Assembly: GCA_002314835.1 (NCBI GenBank)
Contig: DCHM01000043.1
Coordinates: 13,813 to 64,633 of the forward strand
Length of the DNA stretch: 50,821 nt
Reading direction: 5' to 3'
Source of the DNA: Clostridiales bacterium UBA1752
GTDB taxonomy: Bacteria > Bacillota > Clostridia > Oscillospirales > CAG-382
Under the pieces are notes generated by a model. It was not told the DNA's origin and made no database searches. It worked only from the letters and a program-made list of their open reading frames with translations. The first letter of the stretch is position 1. Every line of letters starts with the position of its first letter. A program made the position numbers and the translations under genes. Below, piece by piece: positions 24,666 through 32,422 of the stretch.

Positions 24666-26393
24666 ATGAGGGGTAAAGACCTATTTACCTCAAAGATTTA
24701 TCGCAGACTGTGGATACCGGCTGCGATTTCTTCTATCGGTTGGGCACTCAGCGACATAGCTGACGCAGTTGTAGTAGGACAGCGTATGGGCACCGTGGGC
24801 CTCGCGGCCATCGCGCTCATACTGCCTGTGTATATGATAAACTGCTTTTTTGCTCACGGCCTCGGCATAGGCGGCTCCGTACTATACAGTAAGCTGCTGG
24901 GCGAGGGCAGATCGCGTGATGCGGTAGAGAGCTTTAACCGAGTTGCACAAGGCACATTATTGCTGAGCGTGGCGGCTGCCGTGCTCGGCAATATATTTAT
25001 AGTGCCGCTTTTGGCGTTGCTTGGTACGACGCCTGCTGACGGAGAGCTTTTTGAGGCTACAAAGCAGTATCTGACCATACTCATCAGCGCTACGCCGCTG
25101 TTTTATTTCAGCAACCTCTTAAACTATTATTTGCGCAACGACGACAACGGCAGGCTCGCAGGCATAGGCTCTGTGGTTGCCAACGTCGCCGACATTGTGC
25201 TCAATATCGTTTTTGTTTTGGTGCTCGGATTCGGCACGATGGGTGCGGCGCTCTCGACTGCCATCGGACAGGTTATAGCCATCGCTATATATATGCCCGG
25301 TGTTTTGGGTCGTGCGCATATTTTGCAGTTTTCAAGGGTAAGCCCGTCGTTTAAGGCGGTATTCAGCGTTTTCAGAGACGGTTTTTCGGAGTCGGTTAAT
25401 TATCTTTATCAGCTTATTTTCCTGCTGATATGCAACAACGTGTTGATACGCGCAGGCAGTGAAACCGCCGTCGCCGTATTTGATATGATACAAAACGCAT
25501 CGTATCTCGTGCTTTACATCTTTGAGGGCACTAACCGTGCCACTCTGCCCGTCGTAAGCACGTATCACGGCGAACATCGCACCGAGAGCAAAAAGCTTGC
25601 CTGCCGTCTGTCGTTTGCATACGGCGGTATCGCAGGCTTTACTATAATGGCGTTTATTGCCGCGTTTCCGCAGGCTATCTGTGCGCTATTCGGCGTCACG
25701 GGTGCCGAAGCGGTCGGCGTGGGCTCTTTTGCGCTGAGAATATATATCCTCAGCACGGCTTTTGCCGGCTCTCAGATTTTGATGAGCGGTTATTATCAGG
25801 CGTCGGGCAGAGAAAAATCGAGCCTGCTGATTACCTCGCTCAGAGGCGGATTTGTGCTGTTGCCGGCGACTATCGTATTTTCGCTGTTGCCGATAGAATA
25901 TTTCTGGTGGCTCTTCCCCGTAACCGAAATCATCGCTACGGCTATCGCCATGGGATTTTTGGGCGGCAAAAAGCCCGAGAAATTTGACCCCGAGCGCATT
26001 TATAAGGCTATTATCCGCAGCAAAGACAACGAGCTGGGCGCTATTACGGCATCGGCGGAGGAGTTTTGCGAAAAGTGGGAAGCCGATATAAAGCAGACGT
26101 ACTTTGTCACTATGACGCTCGAGGAGGTCTGCCTCGCCATTATGCAAAACGGTTATAAGGACACCGACGATATACTGATAGATATCGTGCTCGTCGCGGA
26201 GCTTGACGGCGGATTTACCCTGCACATCAGGGACAACGCCGCAAAGTTTGACCCGTTCAGCCTCCAGACCAACAAGGCAAGCGAGGACGACTTTGATATG
26301 AACGCCATGGGTATGCGTGTCATAAAGAGCAAAGCAAAAGACTTTTTTTACCGTCAGTACGGCGGTTTTAACTCACTGGTTGTTAAGATTTGA
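24666..26393 (+). CDS. MATE-family transporter fused to an RsbW-like ATPase domain
   Basis: This 575-residue protein has two parts. Residues about 1-440 form a MATE-type transporter with about 12 membrane helices, starting in RRLWIPAAISSIGWALSDIADAVVVG. Residues about 460-575 form a GHKL ATPase domain of the HATPase_c_2/RsbW type. Its N box is TMTLEEVCLAIMQNG (about 482-496), its G1-like box RDNAAKFDP (about 522-530) and its G2-like box MGMRVIKSK (about 549-557). The G1 box has Ala where Gly is usual. MATE proteins export drugs or metabolites with Na+ or H+. The fused domain suggests control by the STAS protein encoded just upstream. The substrate is unknown. Confidence 0.9.
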   Translation: MRGKDLFTSKIYRRLWIPAAISSIGWALSDIADAVVVGQRMGTVGLAAIALILPVYMINCFFAHGLGIGGSVLYSKLLGEGRSRDAVESFNRVAQGTLLLSVAAAVLGNIFIVPLLALLGTTPADGELFEATKQYLTILISATPLFYFSNLLNYYLRNDDNGRLAGIGSVVANVADIVLNIVFVLVLGFGTMGAALSTAIGQVIAIAIYMPGVLGRAHILQFSRVSPSFKAVFSVFRDGFSESVNYLYQLIFLLICNNVLIRAGSETAVAVFDMIQNASYLVLYIFEGTNRATLPVVSTYHGEHRTESKKLACRLSFAYGGIAGFTIMAFIAAFPQAICALFGVTGAEAVGVGSFALRIYILSTAFAGSQILMSGYYQASGREKSSLLITSLRGGFVLLPATIVFSLLPIEYFWWLFPVTEIIATAIAMGFLGGKKPEKFDPERIYKAIIRSKDNELGAITASAEEFCEKWEADIKQTYFVTMTLEEVCLAIMQNGYKDTDDILIDIVLVAELDGGFTLHIRDNAAKFDPFSLQTNKASEDDFDMNAMGMRVIKSKAKDFFYRQYGGFNSLVVKI

Positions 26394-27241
26394 TTTTTTT
26401 GGGGGCGATTTTTATTAAAATCGTATATTTCGGTTCTGACGTGTTTATAAACATGTTTACGTTTATCGACAGTCAAAACGATATTTTAGCATTATACACC
26501 TATCACAACGACGAGGACTATTTTAACGAAACCAATATAGTCAGATACGCACACGAACGCGGCATACCCGTTCACTACGAGGTGCCGACGTTCGAGGATA
26601 TGAGTGCGTGGCTCGACAAAGGAGCAGAGCTGTTTTTGGTAGCAGAATACAGCAGCAAGCTACCCGTGCCCGACGACGCAAGGTTTAAGGGCATCAATTT
26701 TCACAGCTCGCTTTTGCCCGAGGGCAGGAGCTATTATCCTATCGAATGTGCTATGGAAATGCGGCGCACCTACGGCGGCATAACGGCGCACAAGCTGTTT
26801 GCCGACCTCGACAGAGGCGACGTTATAGCACAGCGCCGGTTTGATATAAAGCCCGAGGACGACAGCATTGACGTCTATATTTACTGTGCCGAGGCTGCAC
26901 TCGATATGGCGCACTGCATATTTGACGATTTTGACGCGGCGTGGCAAAACGCCGCACCTCAGTCGGCAAAGCTGCCTTACTGGCGCCGTCCCGAAGCCGC
27001 GTCGCTTACGCTAAGCCACCAAATGACAATAGCGCAAGCAAAAGCGATTTACCGCACCTATAATAAAATGACGGAGGTCGTTATAGACGGGCTGAGGTTT
27101 TACGTCGATTCGTTTGCCACGGGCAACGCGATTATCGGTGGCGGAGATACCGACGTCGTGATATTGCGTGACGACAGAGTATTATACGGAGTAAAAGACG
27201 GGCATCTCAGGCTGGATATACAGCCCTGCCCGATAGTTTAG
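26390..27241 (+). CDS. Formyltransferase-fold enzyme (Fmt-like)
   Basis: This protein of about 275-283 residues has a formyl-transferase N-terminal domain. The folate-enzyme triad is visible as GINFHSSLLPEGRS (Asn, His) and KLFADLDRGDVIAQ (Asp). Relatives formylate Met-tRNA or sugar-nucleotide amines using 10-formyl-THF. It is too divergent from Fmt to assume tRNA as substrate. The start is uncertain: a TTG at 26390 overlaps the previous stop, but GGGGG followed 8 bases later by ATT (26414) would give the family-like N-terminus IKIVYFGSDVF. The next ATG (26453) would cut the first strand. It lies inside the partner-switch locus. Confidence 0.85.
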   Translation: MIFLGAIFIKIVYFGSDVFINMFTFIDSQNDILALYTYHNDEDYFNETNIVRYAHERGIPVHYEVPTFEDMSAWLDKGAELFLVAEYSSKLPVPDDARFKGINFHSSLLPEGRSYYPIECAMEMRRTYGGITAHKLFADLDRGDVIAQRRFDIKPEDDSIDVYIYCAEAALDMAHCIFDDFDAAWQNAAPQSAKLPYWRRPEAASLTLSHQMTIAQAKAIYRTYNKMTEVVIDGLRFYVDSFATGNAIIGGGDTDVVILRDDRVLYGVKDGHLRLDIQPCPIV

Positions 27242-27249
27242 GAGGAGTT

Positions 27250-28974
27250 ATGAAAACAAAGCGCAAAGGCAAACTGCAAATTAAGTTCCTTATAGGTCTT
27301 ATCGCGATGGAGATTATCCTTTCGGTTTCTCTGGGCTTGCTTGTCAGCACTACGTACCGTAATAATATGGAGAACTATTACTCTGACATAGCTTTCAACG
27401 CCGCTACTCTCATCAGCAACATCATTGACGGCGACAAAATCACAGAATACGTAAACGATTTTAAAGCAGGCTACGATGAAGACGCCGACGACGAGGCTAA
27501 AGAAGAATATCTCGCCGCATTCAGAGACAAGCTAAAGCAGGACGAGTATTACGAGGACGTCCGTTTGACCTTAAAGAGCATCAGAGCTTCGCTCGGACTC
27601 GAATACGCTTACGTAGTCATCCCCACCGAAGAGTGCCAGTATTATATCTGGGACGGCGGCGAAGAGGATGAAGAGGGCATTTGCCAATTCGGTGACCTCG
27701 AGGACTATTACGGCGACGGATATACAATAATGCGCGGCGCATTTCTCAATCCCGGCGAGCGCACGATACTGATTACCGACGACACGGGCAGTGCAGATCA
27801 CGATTACGGTTATCTTGCATCTGCTTACGTTGCTATACTCGGCTCCGACGGCAAGTCGGCAGGCGAAGCCTGCATAGACGTTTCGATGGACCAGATTAAC
27901 GCCAACATACACATGTTTGTGCTTTTGATTACGCTGGTTATCGTTGCCGTTTCTATCGTATTCGTTCTCGCTTATTTCTTCTTTATCAAGCACTCCGTGC
28001 TTAAACCCATCCAGGACCTTAACCGCGCTACCAGCGAGCTCGTATCGCACAATATGGACAAGCTCTCTGCCTTTAACGTCAAGGTCAAGACCAACGACGA
28101 GCTCGAAACGCTGTGCGATTCGTTTAACACGATGGCGTTTGAGCTGCAAACCTATATCACCAACCTCACCACGATGACCGCAGAGAAAGAAAGAATCAGC
28201 GCAGAGCTCGACGTCGCAACCGGCATTCAGTCGTCGATGTTGCCCTGCATCTTCCCTGCATTCCCCGACAGAAACGAGTTTGATATTTACGCTACCATGA
28301 CCCCTGCAAAAGAGGTCGGCGGCGACTTTTACGACTTTTTTATGGTTGACAACACCCACCTTGCCATCGTTGCAGCTGACGTTTCGGGCAAGGGCGTGCC
28401 TGCTGCACTGTTTATGGTTATCGGTAAGACGCTTATCAAAGACCATACCAGCCCCGACTGCAACCTCGACAAGGTCTTTGCGGTCGTCAATAATCTGCTG
28501 TGCGAGTCAAACAGCGAGGGTATGTTTATCACTGCTTACGAGTGCGTTATCGACCTCGTTACCGGCGAAGTAACCTTTGTCAACGCAGGTCACGAAATGC
28601 CGTTTGTTTATCGTCAAGGCGGCGACTTTACCGCAGATACGGTTAAGCACAGCTTTGTCCTCGCAGGTATGGAGAACGTAAGATACAAGATGGGCACCTT
28701 CACCATTAACGAAGGCGACAAGATATTCCAGTACACCGACGGTGTAACCGAGGCAACCGATGCAAACAATCAACTTTACGGCATGGAACGCCTCACTGCG
28801 GTGCTTAATTCCGTCAAGGACAAGCGTCCCGACGAAATCCTGCCTGCAGTCAAGACGGATATTGATAAGTTTGTCGGCGACGCACCTCAGTTTGACGATA
28901 TTACCATGGTTTGCTTTGAATTTAAAAAGAAAATGCAGCCCACTACTGAGCAGAACGGAGAGAACGAACAATGA
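27250..28974 (+). CDS. Membrane-anchored SpoIIE-type PP2C phosphatase with HAMP domain
   Basis: This 574-residue protein has an N-terminal membrane helix (about 11-33) and an acidic extracytoplasmic sensor region (about 34-215). A second helix (about 216-240), a HAMP-like segment (about 241-295), a short coiled coil and a SpoIIE/RsbU-type PP2C domain follow. Metal Asp residues lie in EVGGDFYDFF (about 355-364), IVAADVSGKGVPAALFM, FQYTDGVTEA and FDDITMV. RsbU-type enzymes dephosphorylate STAS proteins, so the likely substrate is the STAS protein encoded at 24367. The sensor region should set phosphatase activity from an external signal, which is unknown. Confidence 0.92.
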   Translation: MKTKRKGKLQIKFLIGLIAMEIILSVSLGLLVSTTYRNNMENYYSDIAFNAATLISNIIDGDKITEYVNDFKAGYDEDADDEAKEEYLAAFRDKLKQDEYYEDVRLTLKSIRASLGLEYAYVVIPTEECQYYIWDGGEEDEEGICQFGDLEDYYGDGYTIMRGAFLNPGERTILITDDTGSADHDYGYLASAYVAILGSDGKSAGEACIDVSMDQINANIHMFVLLITLVIVAVSIVFVLAYFFFIKHSVLKPIQDLNRATSELVSHNMDKLSAFNVKVKTNDELETLCDSFNTMAFELQTYITNLTTMTAEKERISAELDVATGIQSSMLPCIFPAFPDRNEFDIYATMTPAKEVGGDFYDFFMVDNTHLAIVAADVSGKGVPAALFMVIGKTLIKDHTSPDCNLDKVFAVVNNLLCESNSEGMFITAYECVIDLVTGEVTFVNAGHEMPFVYRQGGDFTADTVKHSFVLAGMENVRYKMGTFTINEGDKIFQYTDGVTEATDANNQLYGMERLTAVLNSVKDKRPDEILPAVKTDIDKFVGDAPQFDDITMVCFEFKKKMQPTTEQNGENEQ

Positions 28975-29378
28975 AAGAACTTACAGTTGATGCAAAAGTC
29001 GAAAACATTGACGTCATAACCGATTTTGTCAACACCGAGCTCGAGGCTATCGACTGCCCGATGAAGGCACAGATGCAAATAGACGTCGCTATCGACGAGC
29101 TTTTCAGCAATATAGCTTATTACGCATACAAACCTGACGTAGGACCTGCTACCGTCAGAGTTGACGTCGTAGAAGATCCGATGTCCGTAGTCATTACGTT
29201 TATCGACGGCGGCGTACCTTACGACCCCTTGGCTAAGGACGACCCCGACGTTACATTGGGCGCCGATGAGCGCGCAATAGGCGGTCTCGGCATTTATATG
29301 GTTAAAAAGAGCATGGACGCTATCACCTACGAGTATGTCGATGGCAAAAATGTATTAAAGATTAAAAAGAATATATAA
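28971..29378 (+). CDS. RsbW-like serine kinase / anti-sigma factor-type ATPase
   Basis: This 135-residue GHKL ATPase is of the RsbW/SpoIIAB type. The N box is QIDVAIDELFSNIAYYAY (about residues 39-56), G1 is ITFIDGGVPYDPL and G2 is GGLGIYMVKKSMD. Such kinases phosphorylate STAS antagonists and bind a sigma factor or another target. It overlaps the phosphatase gene by 4 bases. Together with the ATPase domain fused to the MATE protein it makes two candidate kinases for one STAS protein in this locus. Confidence 0.92.
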   Translation: MKELTVDAKVENIDVITDFVNTELEAIDCPMKAQMQIDVAIDELFSNIAYYAYKPDVGPATVRVDVVEDPMSVVITFIDGGVPYDPLAKDDPDVTLGADERAIGGLGIYMVKKSMDAITYEYVDGKNVLKIKKNI

Positions 29379-29407
29379 AGTCTTTTGAAATTTTGTGCAT
29401 TATTATA

Positions 29408-29436
29408 TTGCAAAGCGGTGCATAAAGTGATATAAT
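29408..29436 (+). promoter_or_regulatory. Sigma-A promoter of the riboswitch-symporter unit
   Basis: TTGCAA (29408-29413) and TATAAT (29431-29436) are 17 bases apart. The predicted start near 29443 lies about 25 bases before the first aptamer. No terminator separates it from the kinase gene upstream, so some read-through is possible. Confidence 0.85.
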
Positions 29437-29464
29437 CACCGCATCAAATGAATATTTGCTATAT

Positions 29465-29636
29465 GAAACTTGCAGAAGATATACCGATAAGGTATGACCG
29501 ACGGAGTAAAACTCTCAGGTGTTTGCAAAAACGAGGGCTGCAAGCGGATAGCACTTTGGAGAAGCTTGCAGTCGCAAGTGCCGAAGGGGCAAAACGGGCG
29601 TCAGCCTGTCAATCTCTCAGGCAAAAGGACAAAGTA
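29465..29636 (+). promoter_or_regulatory. Glycine riboswitch, tandem with a reduced first aptamer
   Basis: The second aptamer carries the full glycine riboswitch core: P1 ACTTTG/CAAAGT (29553-29558 with 29630-29635), a CTTGC/GCAAG hairpin, GCCGAAGGGGCAA, a P3b hairpin ACGGGC/GCCTGT and CTCTCAGGCAAAAGGAC. The first aptamer keeps CCGACGGAGTAA and CTCTCAGGT, a P2 hairpin ATACC/GGTAT and a TTGCA/TGCAA outer stem, but P3b is missing or very short. It lies in the 364-base gap before an Ala/Gly symporter gene, with a terminator behind it. Whether glycine turns expression on or off cannot be told by eye. Confidence 0.93.
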
Positions 29637-29685
29637 TGTTTTTTATCTCGAGTTACGACTTGAGGTAATTCTCGTCTTGTTTTGG

Positions 29686-29717
29686 CAGACTGCGGCTCGT
29701 CCGCAGTCTGTTTTTTT
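29686..29717 (+). terminator. Terminator in the riboswitch expression platform
   Basis: A perfect 10-bp stem (CAGACTGCGG 29686-29695 with 29701-29710), a CTCGT loop and seven T residues lie between the aptamer and the symporter ATG. A weaker hairpin (CTCGAGT/ACTTGAG, about 29648-29665) lies between it and the aptamer. This points to control by transcription attenuation. Confidence 0.9.
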
Positions 29718-29742
29718 GATAATATTTTATTCGAGGTTTGTT

Positions 29743-31272
29743 ATGACGAGCTTTTTGGACGCTTTGGCGTCGGTCAACAAAGTAATCAACGATTTTGTGT
29801 GGGTTAAGATAGGTCTTATAGTCCTTATCGGCACGGGCATACTGATGACCTGTGCGACAAAATGGTTCCAGATTTCACATCTAAAGCATTGGTGGAAAAA
29901 CACGATAGGCAGTCTCTTTAAAAAGGACGTTCATAAAGGCGGAGACCGCGCGATTTCTCCGTTTCAGGCACTCTGCACTGCGCTTGCCGCCACTATCGGC
30001 ACCGGCAACATAGCAGGCGTAGCGGCGGCTATCTGCATAGGCGGTGCCGGCGCGGTATTTTGGATGTGGCTCGCGGCGTTTTTTGGTATGATGACAAATT
30101 ACAGCGAAAACGTACTCGGTATCTTTTATCGCCGACGCAACTCCGACGGCGAATGGGCAGGCGGCGCGATGTATTATCTCGCTGATGGTCTCGGCTCTAA
30201 AAAGGGTTGCAAACAAATAGGCAAAATACTCGCCGTGCTGTTTAGCATATTTACCGTCCTTGCCTCATTTGGCATCGGCTCTATGGGTCAGGTCAACAAG
30301 ATAGTGCTCAACATCAAGGCGGCGTTTCCCGTTGAGTCCGCAGTTGCATTCGGTGGCGCGGATTGGTACGCCATAATCATCGGTCTGGCGCTCGTCGCTC
30401 TCGCCGCGGCTATCGTCTGCGGCGGTCTAAAGCGCATAGCAAGCTTTGCCGAAAGGGTAGTGCCTTTTATGGTCGTGCTCTTTATCATCGGCTCCTTGGT
30501 CGTTATCGGTGTCAATTATCAAAACATACTGCCTGCTTTTAAGGCTATATTCGTCAACGCCTTTCAGCCCGTTGCGGCGCTCGGCGGCGGCATCGGATTT
30601 GTCATCAGCACGGTAGTTACCGAGGGCTTTAAAAAAGGCGTCTTTTCTAACGAAGCAGGCCTCGGCTCGTCGGTAATGGTTCACTCAAATTCAAGCGTCA
30701 AAGAGCCCGTCATACAAGGTATGTGGGGCATATTCGAGGTGTTTCAGGATACCATCATCGTCTGCACTATGACGGCACTCGTCGTTTTGACCTCGGGCGT
30801 TTACGACCTCGAAACAGGCGTCACGGTTGCATCCGACGCTACGCTCGTTGCAGAGGCGTTTAACTCGGTATTCGGTTTTTGGGATATAGGTGAAAAATTT
30901 GTCGCCATAGCCATGCTGCTCTTTGCGTTTACCACCGTCCTCGGCTGGAATCACTACGGCTGTAAGGCGTGGGAGTATCTCTTTGGCACCAAAACGATAC
31001 GCGGTAAGCTAAAGCCGAGACACATTTACAAGGCCATCCATGTTTTGACCATTATGCTCGGCGCATTGATGTCGTCGTCGCTCGCGTGGGATATATCAGA
31101 TACCTTTAACGGTTTGATGATGATACCCAACCTAATAGGCGTTATCGTGTTGTGTCCTCTCGTAGCAAAGATAACCAAAAACTACGTTGACCGCAAGCTG
31201 AAATGTATATCGGTCAAACCTATGCTCTCGTACGACGCGGAGCTGCAGGAGCAGGCGGAAAAAGATCTGTAA
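29743..31272 (+). CDS. Alanine/glycine:cation symporter (AgcS family)
   Basis: This 509-residue membrane protein is of the AgcS sodium:alanine/glycine symporter family, with about 10-11 helices. The family motifs are clear: ALCTALAATIGTGNIAGVAAAI, GAVFWMWLAAFFGM, FSNEAGLGSSVMVHS and TTVLGWNHYGCKAWEYLFG. The start is the ATG at 29743, after the riboswitch terminator, with GAGG upstream. The longer open frame that begins at 29494 runs through the aptamer and is not coding. Control by the glycine riboswitch supports glycine (or alanine/glycine) as cargo. A terminator follows. Confidence 0.95.
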   Translation: MTSFLDALASVNKVINDFVWVKIGLIVLIGTGILMTCATKWFQISHLKHWWKNTIGSLFKKDVHKGGDRAISPFQALCTALAATIGTGNIAGVAAAICIGGAGAVFWMWLAAFFGMMTNYSENVLGIFYRRRNSDGEWAGGAMYYLADGLGSKKGCKQIGKILAVLFSIFTVLASFGIGSMGQVNKIVLNIKAAFPVESAVAFGGADWYAIIIGLALVALAAAIVCGGLKRIASFAERVVPFMVVLFIIGSLVVIGVNYQNILPAFKAIFVNAFQPVAALGGGIGFVISTVVTEGFKKGVFSNEAGLGSSVMVHSNSSVKEPVIQGMWGIFEVFQDTIIVCTMTALVVLTSGVYDLETGVTVASDATLVAEAFNSVFGFWDIGEKFVAIAMLLFAFTTVLGWNHYGCKAWEYLFGTKTIRGKLKPRHIYKAIHVLTIMLGALMSSSLAWDISDTFNGLMMIPNLIGVIVLCPLVAKITKNYVDRKLKCISVKPMLSYDAELQEQAEKDL

Positions 31273-31278
31273 AATACA

Positions 31279-31313
31279 ACAAGTGCTATGTAAAAACATA
31301 GCACTTGTTTTTT
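31279..31313. terminator. Terminator between the symporter and GGDEF genes
   Basis: A 12-bp perfect stem (ACAAGTGCTATG 31279-31290 with 31297-31308) has a TAAAAA loop and is followed by a T run on the plus strand. It mainly serves the symporter; the minus-strand GGDEF gene ends at its edge, where the T tract is weaker. Confidence 0.92.
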
Positions 31314-32404
31314 TACTTGTTTTCTTCGATAACCGCGCGGTCCTTGCCGTTTGCCTTGGCTTGGTACATCAGTCGGTCTGCTTTGATAAACAACTCCTGT
31401 ACCGAGATTGGCTCGCCTTTTGGCACCTTGGCGGCACCTATGCTGACCGTCAACCCGAAATTAACGCCCTTGTTATCCGTTAGCGAGATAGAGCGGACTT
31501 CGTTCAGTATGGCGATGCAGGTCGTCTGCACCTGCTCGTAGGTACTGTTGTCGAGGTAAACAAAAAACTCTTCGCCGCCCCAGCGGCACGGACGGTCGTC
31601 GGATTTGATACAGGCTTTTATGGCTTTTGAAACAGCCGATAGCGCCGCGTCACCCGAAATGTGGCCGTGGACGTCGTTGACAGTCTTAAAGTTGTCTATG
31701 TCGATAAGTATCGCCGCGGAATCGTAAGGCAAGACCTTTTGTTCGAGCTTGGCGTGCAAATGAGTATTGAACCAATGTCGGTTTGCGAGCTTGGTCAAAG
31801 GGTCGATTTCGGTAGCGAGCAATAGCTTTTGCTGAGCCTCGTTGAGAGCGAGCGAGGTGTTGTATCTTATCAGCTCAAAAGCGAGTCCGAGCAAAAAGAA
31901 TGCGACGTAAACGACGGGGTATCTCATGCAAAACTCTTTTGTAAACTGAAACATCAATAGTGAATTGCCCGGGGTTGTGTCGAGCAAAGCAACTATCGAA
32001 ACAAGCGTCACCGCGTTGAGTATATTACTGCGTTTGAGTCCGAGGAACATCGGGCCGCAGGCAGGCAAAATCAATATCCAGTGAGGGCTAAAGCCTTCGG
32101 TACCGCCCGTCAGAATAAAGTAAATAAACAACACGTAAGCCGAAATCTCAAAAATCAAAAAAGATACAGAGCTCGTGCGGTTTTGATACAGCAAAAGCCA
32201 AACGTTAAACGCCATAATGACGGCAAACGAGAGGGTGGCTATCATCAGCACGGTCTTGTGGGTAAAGATATTCATTATGCCCATAAAGAGCGAAACGAGC
32301 GAGAGCAGAGTGCAGAGAAGCACGAGCTGAAAATAATATCTGAAACTGTCGTCAATCAGACGGTTGCGCAGGTCCTTAAACAGACCTATATATCTCTTTA
32401 TCAA
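31313..32404 (-). CDS. Membrane GGDEF-domain protein (diguanylate cyclase)
   Basis: This 363-residue protein has about six N-terminal membrane helices (about residues 18-185) and a C-terminal GGDEF domain. The domain shows IDIDNFKTVNDVHGH and the active-site variant GGEEF (about 275-279), which is usually active in making cyclic di-GMP. The inhibitory-site Arg appears replaced (KSDD before the active loop), so product inhibition may be weak. Translation should start at a TTG: AAGGAGG lies 7 bases before it. It is the last gene of the M23-like, decarboxylase, GGDEF run, 18 bases after the decarboxylase gene. Confidence 0.93.
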   Translation of the reverse strand: MIKRYIGLFKDLRNRLIDDSFRYYFQLVLLCTLLSLVSLFMGIMNIFTHKTVLMIATLSFAVIMAFNVWLLLYQNRTSSVSFLIFEISAYVLFIYFILTGGTEGFSPHWILILPACGPMFLGLKRSNILNAVTLVSIVALLDTTPGNSLLMFQFTKEFCMRYPVVYVAFFLLGLAFELIRYNTSLALNEAQQKLLLATEIDPLTKLANRHWFNTHLHAKLEQKVLPYDSAAILIDIDNFKTVNDVHGHISGDAALSAVSKAIKACIKSDDRPCRWGGEEFFVYLDNSTYEQVQTTCIAILNEVRSISLTDNKGVNFGLTVSIGAAKVPKGEPISVQELFIKADRLMYQAKANGKDRAVIEENK

Positions 32405-32422
32405 CTGTGTGCCTCCTTCTTT

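Noticed and set aside
27571..28446. 291-residue reading frame opposite the PP2C gene
   Set aside because: It is an antisense shadow; the plus-strand HAMP and PP2C motifs account for the region.
24367..29378. Sigma-B-type stress operon
   Set aside because: The STAS, kinase and phosphatase parts fit, but no sigma factor gene is present and the promoter is of the ordinary sigma-A type.
29494..29742. N-terminal extension of the symporter gene through the riboswitch
   Set aside because: The frame is open but crosses the conserved aptamer and terminator, and the encoded residues are unlike the AgcS family; the ATG at 29743 has a ribosome-binding site.
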